Shown here in pieces: positions 1-9,111 of a stretch of DNA of 64,000 nucleotides (position 1 is its first letter; each line of letters starts with the position of its first letter). Source of the DNA: an uncultured Bacteroidia bacterium (GTDB lineage Bacteria > Bacteroidota > Bacteroidia > NS11-12g > UBA955). The translations under genes and the position numbers were made by a program. The notes beneath the pieces were generated by a model. That model did not search any database and had not been told where the DNA came from. It saw only the letters and a program-made list of their open reading frames with translations. The stretch covers positions 1,251,595-1,315,594 of the forward strand of contig CALSPH010000001.1 of the NCBI GenBank assembly GCA_943788195.1. Reading direction: 5' to 3'.

Positions 1-177
1 TAAATTTGTCATCGAGAAAGGTTTTTTTTGTTATGCAACTCAAAGATAATTTGAGATACAGAATTCCTTTCTCTTTTTTTTAACGTTTAGGACGCTATTG
101 GTTACTTATGAACTAATTCATCGGTTTAAACGGTTTCAAAACAATTAATTATTCAGAAAAGCCATAGGTTTGTATTT

Positions 178-1191
178 CTGAATATACTACGGTTTATATT
201 ATCGCCTTTTGGATTACTATATGGATTCATTTTATCCATTCGAAATCAGTGTTTTAACTGGGGTGTTTTTAAATCGTATCATTCCTCCATTTTTACCATA
301 GGGATCGGGAACTTGTCTGTTGGAGGGACAGGTAAAACACCCTTTACGGCATATTTAATAAATGACCTAGTCAATGCAGGTAAAGAGATAGCTGTTGTAT
401 CAAGGGGTTATGGCAGGTTAAGCAAAGGATTAAAAGAGGTAAACAATCGCAGCAATGCAAGCGAAGTGGGTGATGAACCATTATTGTTGAAACAACGATA
501 TCCAAATGTTCATGTTTGGGTTGCTGAAAAACGAGAATGGGGAGTGAAAGCAGCAGAAGATAGAGGAGTTGATGTAATATTATTGGATGATAATTTTCAA
601 CATCGCAGTGTGCTTGTAGATGTACAATTTATGCTATCAAAGTATGGAAATCCTTTTTTTAAGGATTATCCATTGCCGATGGGCCGTCTTAGAGAATTTA
701 GAAAAGGAGCAAAGCGTGCTGACTTTATTGTATATACCAATACTCCGGAAGACTATCAAGGTTCAATTAATCACTATAGGCAAAAAACAAAAACGTATAG
801 CAATGCTGACGTGCGGTTTGCCTCGCATCAAAACTTAGCTACACAATGGGCACTGCAATCGGCAGAACCAAAAAAGGTCCTAGCTGTGTCCGGAATAGCA
901 AATCCAAGCGGGTTCTTAAACGCATGCAAAGCAAACTGGGCAATTATTACTCCGCTTACATACAAAGATCATAAATACTATGGTCTCCGTGATCGTCAAT
1001 ATATAATGCAAATGCTTGAAAAGATGGGTAGTGGAGCTGCTATGGTATGCACGGAAAAAGATTGGGTAAAACTGAAAGAACTCTTTACTGCGGATGATCA
1101 AAAGCGCTTTCCTATGGGCTATATACCTGTAGAAATTAGTATGGATGAACCGATTAATATAATTGAATTAATAAAATCTGAGAAACCATGA
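178..1191 (+). CDS. lpxK: Tetraacyldisaccharide 4'-kinase, apparent CTG start
   Basis: LpxK phosphorylates the 4' position of the lipid A disaccharide precursor at the inner face of the inner membrane (family knowledge). The P-loop VGGTGKTP lies at about residues 48-55, preceded by IGNLS and a hydrophobic N-terminal segment with LLYG and RNQ, as in the family. The first in-frame ATG/GTG/TTG is the TTG at 313, which would remove the membrane anchor and begin inside the P-loop region. The frame stays open back to 130, and the codon at the usual family start (followed by NILRFILSP) is CTG at 178, giving 337 aa, a normal length. The stop overlaps the next start (ATGA at 1188). The function is secure; the start is inferred from family alignment from memory. 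A mutated start, an ATT start at 148/151 or a sequence error are alternatives. Confidence 0.85.
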   Translation: MNILRFILSPFGLLYGFILSIRNQCFNWGVFKSYHSSIFTIGIGNLSVGGTGKTPFTAYLINDLVNAGKEIAVVSRGYGRLSKGLKEVNNRSNASEVGDEPLLLKQRYPNVHVWVAEKREWGVKAAEDRGVDVILLDDNFQHRSVLVDVQFMLSKYGNPFFKDYPLPMGRLREFRKGAKRADFIVYTNTPEDYQGSINHYRQKTKTYSNADVRFASHQNLATQWALQSAEPKKVLAVSGIANPSGFLNACKANWAIITPLTYKDHKYYGLRDRQYIMQMLEKMGSGAAMVCTEKDWVKLKELFTADDQKRFPMGYIPVEISMDEPINIIELIKSEKP

Positions 1192-1644
1192 TAAGTTATT
1201 TAAAACGCATGTTCCCCTATGAAGAATGGGCAAACCAACAAGTCATCGAAACCTTAACCGAAAATGATCAAACTAGTTTGAATCTAATGATGCATATTCA
1301 GGCAGCAAAACATATTTGGCTTACACGATTAACAGGAGAAAAAAGAGAATTGAAAGGCTTCCCTGAAGGGGATTTAGAATCAATTAAAACCTGGAATAAT
1401 CGGAACAATACTGAATTTTGCAAGCTGGTTATCGAAACAAGATGAGTCTACAATCGAAGAAAGCTTTGAATCTATGAATGTGAAAAGAGAGCGTTATTCA
1501 TTAAAAATCAGTGATTTAATGATCCAATTAATGAATCATTCCACCTATCATCGAGCCCAAATTGCGAAGAATATTGTCGCTTCAGGCAATCAACCCAATG
1601 CCACTGATTATCTTGTGTATATTCAGTTGGTTGGTAATCAATAA
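1188..1644 (+). pseudogene. DinB-like protein, frameshifted
   Basis: This is a DinB/YfiT-type four-helix-bundle protein, a family of metal-dependent thiol-transferase-like proteins. The first frame (85 codons) reads MISYLKRMFPYEEWANQQV and stops at 1445. The remainder is open in another frame, reading WLSKQDESTIEES and then LMNHSTYHRAQIA and TDYLVYIQLV, the typical DinB C-terminus with its HxxxHR metal-binding pattern. The frames join if one T is removed from the T4 run at 1416-1419 (TEF then ASWL). Repaired length is about 151 aa, normal for the family. The start overlaps the lpxK stop, so the two are translationally coupled. Whether this is a true null allele or a one-base read error cannot be decided from sequence. 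Confidence 0.75.
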
Positions 1645-1671
1645 AAGCAGTAGCTTTGCCAAAATTTTTAA

Positions 1672-3012
<1,341 letters not shown>

Positions 3013-3076
3013 TTAGCCACTAGGCAATAGGGACTTGTCTTAAACTATTTTTTGAAAATGATTAGGTTAATGTTCA

Positions 3077-3162
3077 GTCAGGCTGAGCCGTTTTACACGT
3101 TCAGGACAGGCTCTTTCGATTTTAGTCAGGCTGAGCGGAGTCCGATTCCTGGGACGAAGCCT
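3077..3162. repeat. Intergenic GGCTGAGC/TCGAAG-type repeat, copy 1
   Basis: This stretch contains two GTCAGGCTGAGC units, one followed by TTCAGGACAGGCTC and one by GGAGTCCGATTCCTGGGACGAAGCC. The second unit is almost identical to the one ending at 5970. The arms can pair (GAGCC with GGCTC). The repeat fills most of the gap between gdhA and the stop codon of the converging gene, so it may act as a transcript-end structure. That role is an inference. Confidence 0.8.
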
Positions 3163-5281
3163 ACTTTATTACCTTTTTAATTACAATCCCTCCATTCGTG
3201 TGAAATTTGATTAGATACATACCTTTTGGAAGCAAGAAGGAAAGGTTTTGGTTTTCAATATGATTACTTTTCCAAACAGTTTGACCCATGCTTGAAATAA
3301 TTTGAATAGATTGAATTAGGATTTTGGGATCAGAAATCCTGATATTTAAATTGTCATTAACAGGGTTGGGGTAAATCTCCAGAGAATTCGGGTTTAATTT
3401 ATTCAATCCAACTTTATTAAATGCCATACAAACACTGGAGTCTTCCTGATTGCAATTTCCAACACTTAGTATTACTTTATAATTCCCATCTTTTGCTGGG
3501 CTAAAATTTTGTTGATTTGCTCCTGGAATGGGCAAGTTGCTATCACAATCAATCCATTGATAATTGGCTTTGTCTTGGAAAGAGAAAAGTGTGTTCCCGG
3601 AATTAGCAATCCGAGTATTAAAAATAAACTTGTTTTCAAGGACCACATCAATGGAATCGTAATTTGCACATAATGTAGAGAAATGCTGGTATGCCACATT
3701 CAACACATAAGGTCCTGAATAAAGTACAAATGAGGGGTTGATAAGTTTGGAAGGGAAAAAACTGTCATTGACGACACCCGGACCTGACCAACCGGAAAGT
3801 GGTCCACCATTTTTAAACTGGATTTGATTAGGTGAATTAACTAAATCAATTAAATCAACATTATTTCCATTATAGCAAATGGTATCCAGATCCAACACGG
3901 CAAGTTGAGGTCTTGCTCTAACATTCATTTCAACAGAATCCTTTACTCGACATCCTGATTCATTTACATATCTCCAATAGTATGTTCCACCTGCACCATG
4001 TGAGTTACCATCATCTGACGTTGTATCAATTACGTTAATTTGAGTAGAATCCAACATTCTGCCAACAGCATAATTGTAATCATTGGATCCTGGGAGACGA
4101 CTATTAAAGCTCTTCAATTCCTAACGCCCATTTTTAAGGTTTACATAACTGTCTAGTTGGATGGTATCAACTGAATAGCAAAATTTATCGAAAGGTTTAA
4201 AAACAATTTGTGGTAATGCCTTTACACATACATATGCATAGTCGCAGGTAGCGCAATTAGTTATCCCGCTTTCATAACAAAACTTTAACTTATAACATCC
4301 AATACGTTTCTTGTTTGTTAAGTGGGTAACAGGTAGTCCTATATGCATTGGGTTAAACCAATAATCAACAAAAAATGGACTTGGATTCCTGTCTTCCAAA
4401 ATTTGATCTAGGTCAACCTGACTTAAGCCAGCAGGTGCAGAATCAATTTCCCAATTATGAATGCCTCCATTTGGGTTATTGGGGGCAAGAACGATCTCAT
4501 AGTTTAAACGAAAAGAACCAGCATCTTGGCAACGTTCAATAATGTCTCGCAATTGTACTAGGGGATTTTTCTCTGCTAATACAGAAAAGTCAACACTATC
4601 ATAACAGCCTGTAGTATTGTGTTTAACATGAATAGTTAAGTCATCAATATACTTCTCCCAAGTTGAATTATAAGATGGAATATAACCACCACCATGTTTT
4701 GCGGGATTAAAGAAGTGCTGCATTTTGTATAAATAGGGGCTAGCTGAGTCGGTATCAAGCATTGAATCTCTTCGTGCATCTTGCATAGTATACCAAATGG
4801 TACAACTGTCTTTTTCTGACCAATTAAAATTAGCACCTATTGGATAAGCGGAGTCTAGGTCAAATTGGCCATCACCAAAGCATTTAGGATAAGGGTTGCG
4901 GACAGACCTTAAATCTGGAAGATACCCAATATCCATGTAAACCGAATCTTTTAATGGATTGCCACTGTTATGATTGGTGTACCGCCAAAAGTATTTGCCT
5001 GGAAATGAGGGTGTAATTTTAGTGCTATCGGTCATGTTAGCTCTAGCAGCAAAGTACTCAATACTCCCCCAGGTACTATCATTGTAAGATATAAGTTCCC
5101 ACTTCCCGTAGTTTAAATTCACAAAACTGTCTAAGGTAATAATGGGGCCATTAGGGCAGAACTTGTCAAAGGTTTTAAATTGAATAGTTTGCGAATTTGC
5201 TTGAAAAAAGAATAGTAATAAAAAAGTAAGAAGGATGAATCTTAACATTGAATGTTCAATTGGTTTGCTTTTAAGACGCAT
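3161..5281 (-). pseudogene. Secreted T9SS-sorted protein split by one amber codon
   Basis: Two consecutive open stretches lie in the same frame, separated only by TAG at 4121-4123. The first begins with a signal peptide (MLRFILLTFLLLFFFQANSQ, probable start at 5248 or 5281). The second ends with a type A T9SS sorting domain (LEIYPNPVNDNLNIRI, then GMYLIKF), so the intact product would be an outer-surface or secreted protein of about 706 aa. The protein contains an internal repeat: FDKFCPNGPIITLDSFVNL-NYGKWEL near the N-terminus aligns with FDKFCYSVDTIQLDSYVNL-KNGR*EL at the break. The stop therefore falls exactly where a Trp codon (TGG) would be. Both repeats continue to FWRY/YWRY and KDSV. 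No enzymatic domain was recognised. A nonsense mutation or a single-base error is most likely. Confidence 0.8.
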
Positions 5282-5331
5282 AGGTAATCAATTTGGTTGC
5301 ACAAATAACTGTATTAATTACCATATTCAAT

Positions 5332-5422
5332 GTCAGGCTGAGCCCTTTACTTTGTTCAGGACAGGCTAGGTTTAAGTCAGGCTGAGCCCTTCACAATGTT
5401 CAGGACAGGCTCAGTCGAAGCC
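5332..5422. repeat. Intergenic GGCTGAGC/TCGAAG-type repeat, copy 2
   Basis: Two tandem GTCAGGCTGAGCCCTT units, each followed by TTCAGGACAGGCT. The second closes with CAGTCGAAGCC. CTGAGCC and GGCTCAG form a 7-bp inverted repeat, so the transcript could fold. It sits between the start of the T9SS gene and the end of the GIY-YIG gene. Confidence 0.8.
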
Positions 5423-5746
5423 TTAATGTTCCTCACTAAAAAATTGATGGCTACTGAGATTTTTACATACTGCCAACTCCTTCAATTTGTTCCATTCACC
5501 CGCTATCACAGCTTCTTTCTTTTTTCGAGTCCAACCTTTTAGTTGTTTTTCAAATGCGATGGCTGGTTCTGGATATAGGAATTCAGTACAAAATACCAGT
5601 TGTACTGGAAGTCTTTTTGCAGTATATGAATCGGGATTTACCTTGTTTTGGTGTTCCCAAACTCTTCCTTCAATATTATTGGTAATACCCGTGTAATAGC
5701 TTTCATCCAAGCATTTAAGCATATAAACGTAGTACTTCTTCAACAA
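5423..5746 (-). CDS. GIY-YIG nuclease-domain protein
   Basis: A 107-aa single-domain protein of the UvrC/UPF0213-like GIY-YIG class. The two signature strands are YVYMLKC (residues 6-12) and YYTGITNN (17-24), followed by the conserved Arg in GRVWEHQ and a Glu in the AFEKQLKGW helix near residue 72, the usual metal-binding position. Stand-alone members are common, often multicopy, in Bacteroidota. Their physiological role is generally not established. The repeat unit at 5332-5422 directly abuts the stop codon, so the 3' end of the transcript carries that structure. No partner gene is nearby. Confidence 0.85.
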   Translation of the reverse strand: MLKKYYVYMLKCLDESYYTGITNNIEGRVWEHQNKVNPDSYTAKRLPVQLVFCTEFLYPEPAIAFEKQLKGWTRKKKEAVIAGEWNKLKELAVCKNLSSHQFFSEEH

Positions 5747-5779
5747 TATAAAAGTAAATGTTTTGCGTCAAATAGTCCA

Positions 5780-5801
5780 CTTCGACTCCGCTCAGTATGA
5801 C
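5780..5801. repeat. Short TTCGACTCCGCTCAG repeat, copy 3
   Basis: CTTCGACTCCGCTCAGTATGAC is the reverse-complement half-unit of the same repeat family (GCTGAGCGGAGTCGAAG orientation). It lies between the GIY-YIG gene start and the larger repeat at 5854. Confidence 0.65.
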
Positions 5802-5853
5802 TATTTGAGTATATTTTGAGATTAAAATAATAACGATGCGTGTTTGTAGTTTA

Positions 5854-5970
5854 TGTCAAGCTGAGCCTTTCAAAATGTTCATGACAGGCTGAGCCCTTCA
5901 CTATGCTCAGGACAAGCTCTATCGATTTTAGTCAGGCTGAGCGGAGTCCGATTCCTTGGACGAAGCCTTA
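5854..5970. repeat. Intergenic GGCTGAGC/TCGAAG-type repeat, copy 4
   Basis: Three successive units (GTCAAGCTGAGCC, GACAGGCTGAGCC, GTCAGGCTGAGCGG) end in GGAGTCCGATTCCTTGGACGAAGCC. The last unit matches the one at 3162 nearly base for base. The block abuts the end of mutS, as copy 1 abuts the end of another minus-strand gene. Confidence 0.8.
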
Positions 5971-5974
5971 AGCC

Positions 5975-8572
5975 CTATTCCTCCAACATTTGCTTCATTT
6001 CATTCAAGAGCAATAGAGCCTCCACTGGAGATAAGCGATTGATGTCTTGAGACTCCAAGAGCTGGCGAATTTTTCCCATTGCAGGGTCATCCACCTGAAA
6101 CATATTCATTTGAAAAGTACTTTTAGGTACCTGTTTTAAGGTCTCTTTTCCAGATAATGAACTGCGATTTTTCTCCAAATCATTCAGAATGAGTTCTGCT
6201 CTTTGCAATACTGTTGCAGGCACACCCGCCATTTTGGCCACATGAATACCAAAACTACTTTCGGTCCCACCCTCGGCTAATTTCCGCAGGAAAATGATCT
6301 TGTCTTTGTATTCCTTAATGGAAATATGGAAATTTTTAATGCCTTCATTTTTGGCTTCCAGTTCGTTCAGTTCATGATAATGTGTAGCGAACAATGTTTT
6401 AGGCTTTTCGGGATGATTGCACAAAAATTCTGCAATGCTCCAAGCCAAACTGATGCCATCAAAAGTGGCGGTACCCCTTCCAATTTCATCGAGTATGATT
6501 AGACTTCGATTGGAAACATTGTTCAAAATACTTGCCGTTTCAATCATCTCCACCATAAAGGTACTTTCGCCTAAGGAGAGGTTGTCACTGGCACCAACCC
6601 GGGTAAAAACCTTGTCAACTACCCCTATTTTAGCATGTTTAGCGGCTACAAAACAGCCCATTTGTGCCATCACAGCAGCCAAGGCGGTTTGCCTTAGTAC
6701 AGCTGATTTACCCGACATGTTTGGTCCGGTGAGAATAACCATGCGTTGCTTTTCATTGTCTAAGCGAATGCTGTTTGGAATGTATTCTTCATCCACACCC
6801 ATGTTTTGTTCAATTACTGGATGTCGGCAATCGGTCAATTCCAGGGCAAAGGATTGATCTACTTCAGGTTTACAGTAATGGTTTAGCTGGGCTAAACGGG
6901 CAAAATTGCTCAGGATATCTATGGTGGCAATTTCATGTGCATTTCCCATACAAGCAGAAACCCATTCTTGCAATTCGGTTACTAGGGTTTCAAAAAGATC
7001 GATTTCAAGTTTTTCAATTTGAGATTCTGCCTTGAGGATTTTGTCTTCATAACCTTTGAGTTCATCGGTGATATAGCGCTCCGCATTCACCAAGGTTTGC
7101 TTGCGAATCCACTCTTCAGGTACCTTGTCTTTATGTGCATGCGTAACTTCCAAATAATATCCAAAGACATTATTGAAACTAATTTTAAGACTGCTTATGC
7201 CAGTGCGTTCTACTTCTCGGTTTTTTAAATCTTCTAAAAAGGATTTGCCCGAAGTTGAAAGACTCGTATATTCATCTAATGTTTCATTAAAACCCGAGGC
7301 AAATGTGCCTCCTTTACCCGCTGCTGCTGGCGGTTCTTCTGATAGGGTGCTGGATATTTTTTCAACTAATGACCGGGTATCTGCAAGTTTATCTGCAAGT
7401 GGGGCAAGTGTTTTATTTTCTTTAAGTAAGTTTTGGATAACCGCTACTTGGTTTAAAGAACGTTCCAGTTGTTTTACATCTCTTGGACCAACACGTCTCA
7501 ATGCAACCTTAGAAACCAGCCGTTCTAAATCACCAACGCCTTGCAATGCCCTGTCGAATGGCTCATTGTTGAACCCATCTTGCATAAAATGCTCCACTGT
7601 ATCCAAGCGCCATTGAATTTGTTTCACGTCCTTAAGTGGTAAAATTAGCCACTTTTTTAACGTACGGCTGCCCATTGGCGTTTTGGCTTGATCCAAGATG
7701 TTGAGTAAGGATTTGCCCTCCGGATTGGTGGGGTAAATGAGTTCTAGATTACGTGCGGTGTATTCGTCTATCCAAACATAATTCTCTTGTGCTAAACGTG
7801 AAATACGATCGATGTGACCGTTGTTTTTATGATGCGTCTGCTCCAAATAAGTCAGACAAGCTCCAGCTGCAATAATGGCCAATCCCAATTTTTCAATTCC
7901 AAAGCCTTTTAGTGTACTGGTTTTAAAATGACTGGTGAGTTGTTCATACGCGTAATCGTATTGAAAAATCCAATCATCTAGATATTGACAGAGGTATTTG
8001 TCTTTATAGGTGGTTTCAAATAATGCCGATTTGTCTTTGGAGACAATTACTTCCGCTGGTTTTAGCAAACCCAACAATTTGGAGATATAGGCTTCATCAC
8101 CTTCTTCAATCAAAAACTCACCTGTTGAAATATCCAAAAATGCTATCCCTTGTTGATCCTTGCCATAGTATACCGCGGCTAAGAAATTACTGGTATTTGC
8201 ATCCAAAACATTGTCATTATAGGAAACCCCGGGGGTAACCAATTCAGTAACACCACGTTTAACAATGGTTTTGGTTTTTTTAGGGTCTTCAAGCTGATCA
8301 CAAATCGCCACACGTTGACCTGCACGGACTAATTTGGGTAAATACGTATCTAAGCTGTGATGTGGAAATCCAGCCAATTCGATATGACTTGCTGAACCAT
8401 TCGCCCGTTTGGTGAGTACAATACCCAAAATTTTGGATGCAACAATGGCATCCTGACCAAAGGTTTCATAAAAATCACCTACACGAAATAATAACAATGC
8501 ACCCGGGTGTTTCACCTTGATCGCATGATATTGTTTCATCAATGGGGTTTCTTTCTTTACTTTTGTGCTCAT
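5975..8572 (-). CDS. mutS: DNA mismatch repair ATPase MutS
   Basis: MutS recognises mismatches and small loops and recruits MutL. The protein has 865 aa, the usual MutS1 length. The mismatch-reading Phe-x-Glu is present in FYETF (Phe34, Glu36) after FRVGD. The connector, lever and clamp regions follow, and the ATPase carries Walker A GPNMSGKS (about 615-622), the STFMVEM motif and Walker B ILDEIGRGT. ATHYHELN follows. The start ATG at 8572 is 12 bp from the divergent RNA methylase gene, so both promoters must overlap in or near that short gap. All key residues appear intact, so the repair gene itself is not obviously defective. Confidence 0.97.
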   Translation of the reverse strand: MSTKVKKETPLMKQYHAIKVKHPGALLLFRVGDFYETFGQDAIVASKILGIVLTKRANGSASHIELAGFPHHSLDTYLPKLVRAGQRVAICDQLEDPKKTKTIVKRGVTELVTPGVSYNDNVLDANTSNFLAAVYYGKDQQGIAFLDISTGEFLIEEGDEAYISKLLGLLKPAEVIVSKDKSALFETTYKDKYLCQYLDDWIFQYDYAYEQLTSHFKTSTLKGFGIEKLGLAIIAAGACLTYLEQTHHKNNGHIDRISRLAQENYVWIDEYTARNLELIYPTNPEGKSLLNILDQAKTPMGSRTLKKWLILPLKDVKQIQWRLDTVEHFMQDGFNNEPFDRALQGVGDLERLVSKVALRRVGPRDVKQLERSLNQVAVIQNLLKENKTLAPLADKLADTRSLVEKISSTLSEEPPAAAGKGGTFASGFNETLDEYTSLSTSGKSFLEDLKNREVERTGISSLKISFNNVFGYYLEVTHAHKDKVPEEWIRKQTLVNAERYITDELKGYEDKILKAESQIEKLEIDLFETLVTELQEWVSACMGNAHEIATIDILSNFARLAQLNHYCKPEVDQSFALELTDCRHPVIEQNMGVDEEYIPNSIRLDNEKQRMVILTGPNMSGKSAVLRQTALAAVMAQMGCFVAAKHAKIGVVDKVFTRVGASDNLSLGESTFMVEMIETASILNNVSNRSLIILDEIGRGTATFDGISLAWSIAEFLCNHPEKPKTLFATHYHELNELEAKNEGIKNFHISIKEYKDKIIFLRKLAEGGTESSFGIHVAKMAGVPATVLQRAELILNDLEKNRSSLSGKETLKQVPKSTFQMNMFQVDDPAMGKIRQLLESQDINRLSPVEALLLLNEMKQMLEE

Positions 8573-8584
8573 TAAAATAAACGA

Positions 8585-9100
8585 ATGCGCAAGTTAAGAA
8601 ATGCAGAGCTAAACCGATTAACAATTTCTCAATACAAAAACACACCTAAGAATAGGGTAGTGGTGGTATTGGATAATGTGAGAAGTCTGTATAATGTAGG
8701 GAGTGTTTTTAGAACCTCAGATGCTTTTTCCATAGAAAAAATCGTGCTATGTGGCATTACGGGAACACCACCTCATAAAGAAATTCGCAAAACGGCCATT
8801 GGCGCAGAAAAGTCGGTTGAATGGGAGTATGCAGAAAAAACATCGGATGCAATTGCCCTGTTAAAAACACAAGGATATCGGATTGTAGGGGTGGAGCAAA
8901 CTTCAGCAAGCCTGGAACTCAGTAAATCACTATTTCAAGTGGAACCCATCGCTCTTATTTTTGGCAACGAAGTAGATGGGGTTGCAGACGAAATTTTGAG
9001 TGAATGCGACTATTGTGTAGAAATCCCTCAGTTCGGTACCAAGCATAGTTTTAATATATCCGTTAGTGTGGCATTGGTTTTGTGGGAATTATTGCGTTAA
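8585..9100 (+). CDS. SpoU/TrmH-family RNA 2'-O-methyltransferase
   Basis: A SPOUT-superfamily methyltransferase that should transfer a methyl group from S-adenosylmethionine to a ribose 2'-OH in tRNA or rRNA. The protein has 171 aa, a minimal catalytic domain without an N-terminal RNA-binding extension. The three family motifs are present: NVRSLYNVGSVFRTSDAF (near 30-47), IALIFGNEVDGV in the middle, and FNISVSVALVLWELL at the C-terminus. These form the trefoil-knot cofactor site. The exact target nucleotide cannot be assigned. It diverges from mutS with only 12 bp between starts and is followed 11 bp later by a secreted-protein gene. Confidence 0.9.
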   Translation: MRKLRNAELNRLTISQYKNTPKNRVVVVLDNVRSLYNVGSVFRTSDAFSIEKIVLCGITGTPPHKEIRKTAIGAEKSVEWEYAEKTSDAIALLKTQGYRIVGVEQTSASLELSKSLFQVEPIALIFGNEVDGVADEILSECDYCVEIPQFGTKHSFNISVSVALVLWELLR

Positions 9101-9111
9101 CTTGTAGTATC

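Noticed and set aside
4121-4123. Recoding of TAG as an amino acid (for example pyrrolysine) in the T9SS gene
   Set aside because: Other genes here end in TAG, no pyl genes are seen, and the internal repeat shows Trp at this place, so a simple mutation or error is more likely.
3013-6000. CRISPR array from the repeated units near 3-6 kb
   Set aside because: Units are imperfect, unequally spaced, in different gaps and separated by genes, with no spacers of constant length.
6417-6857. 146-codon plus-strand open frame over mutS
   Set aside because: Antisense shadow of the mutS ATPase domain; composition follows the mutS codons.
7173-7616. 147-codon plus-strand open frame over mutS
   Set aside because: It is antisense to the intact mutS gene, has no signal, start context or family motif, and falls in its coding shadow.
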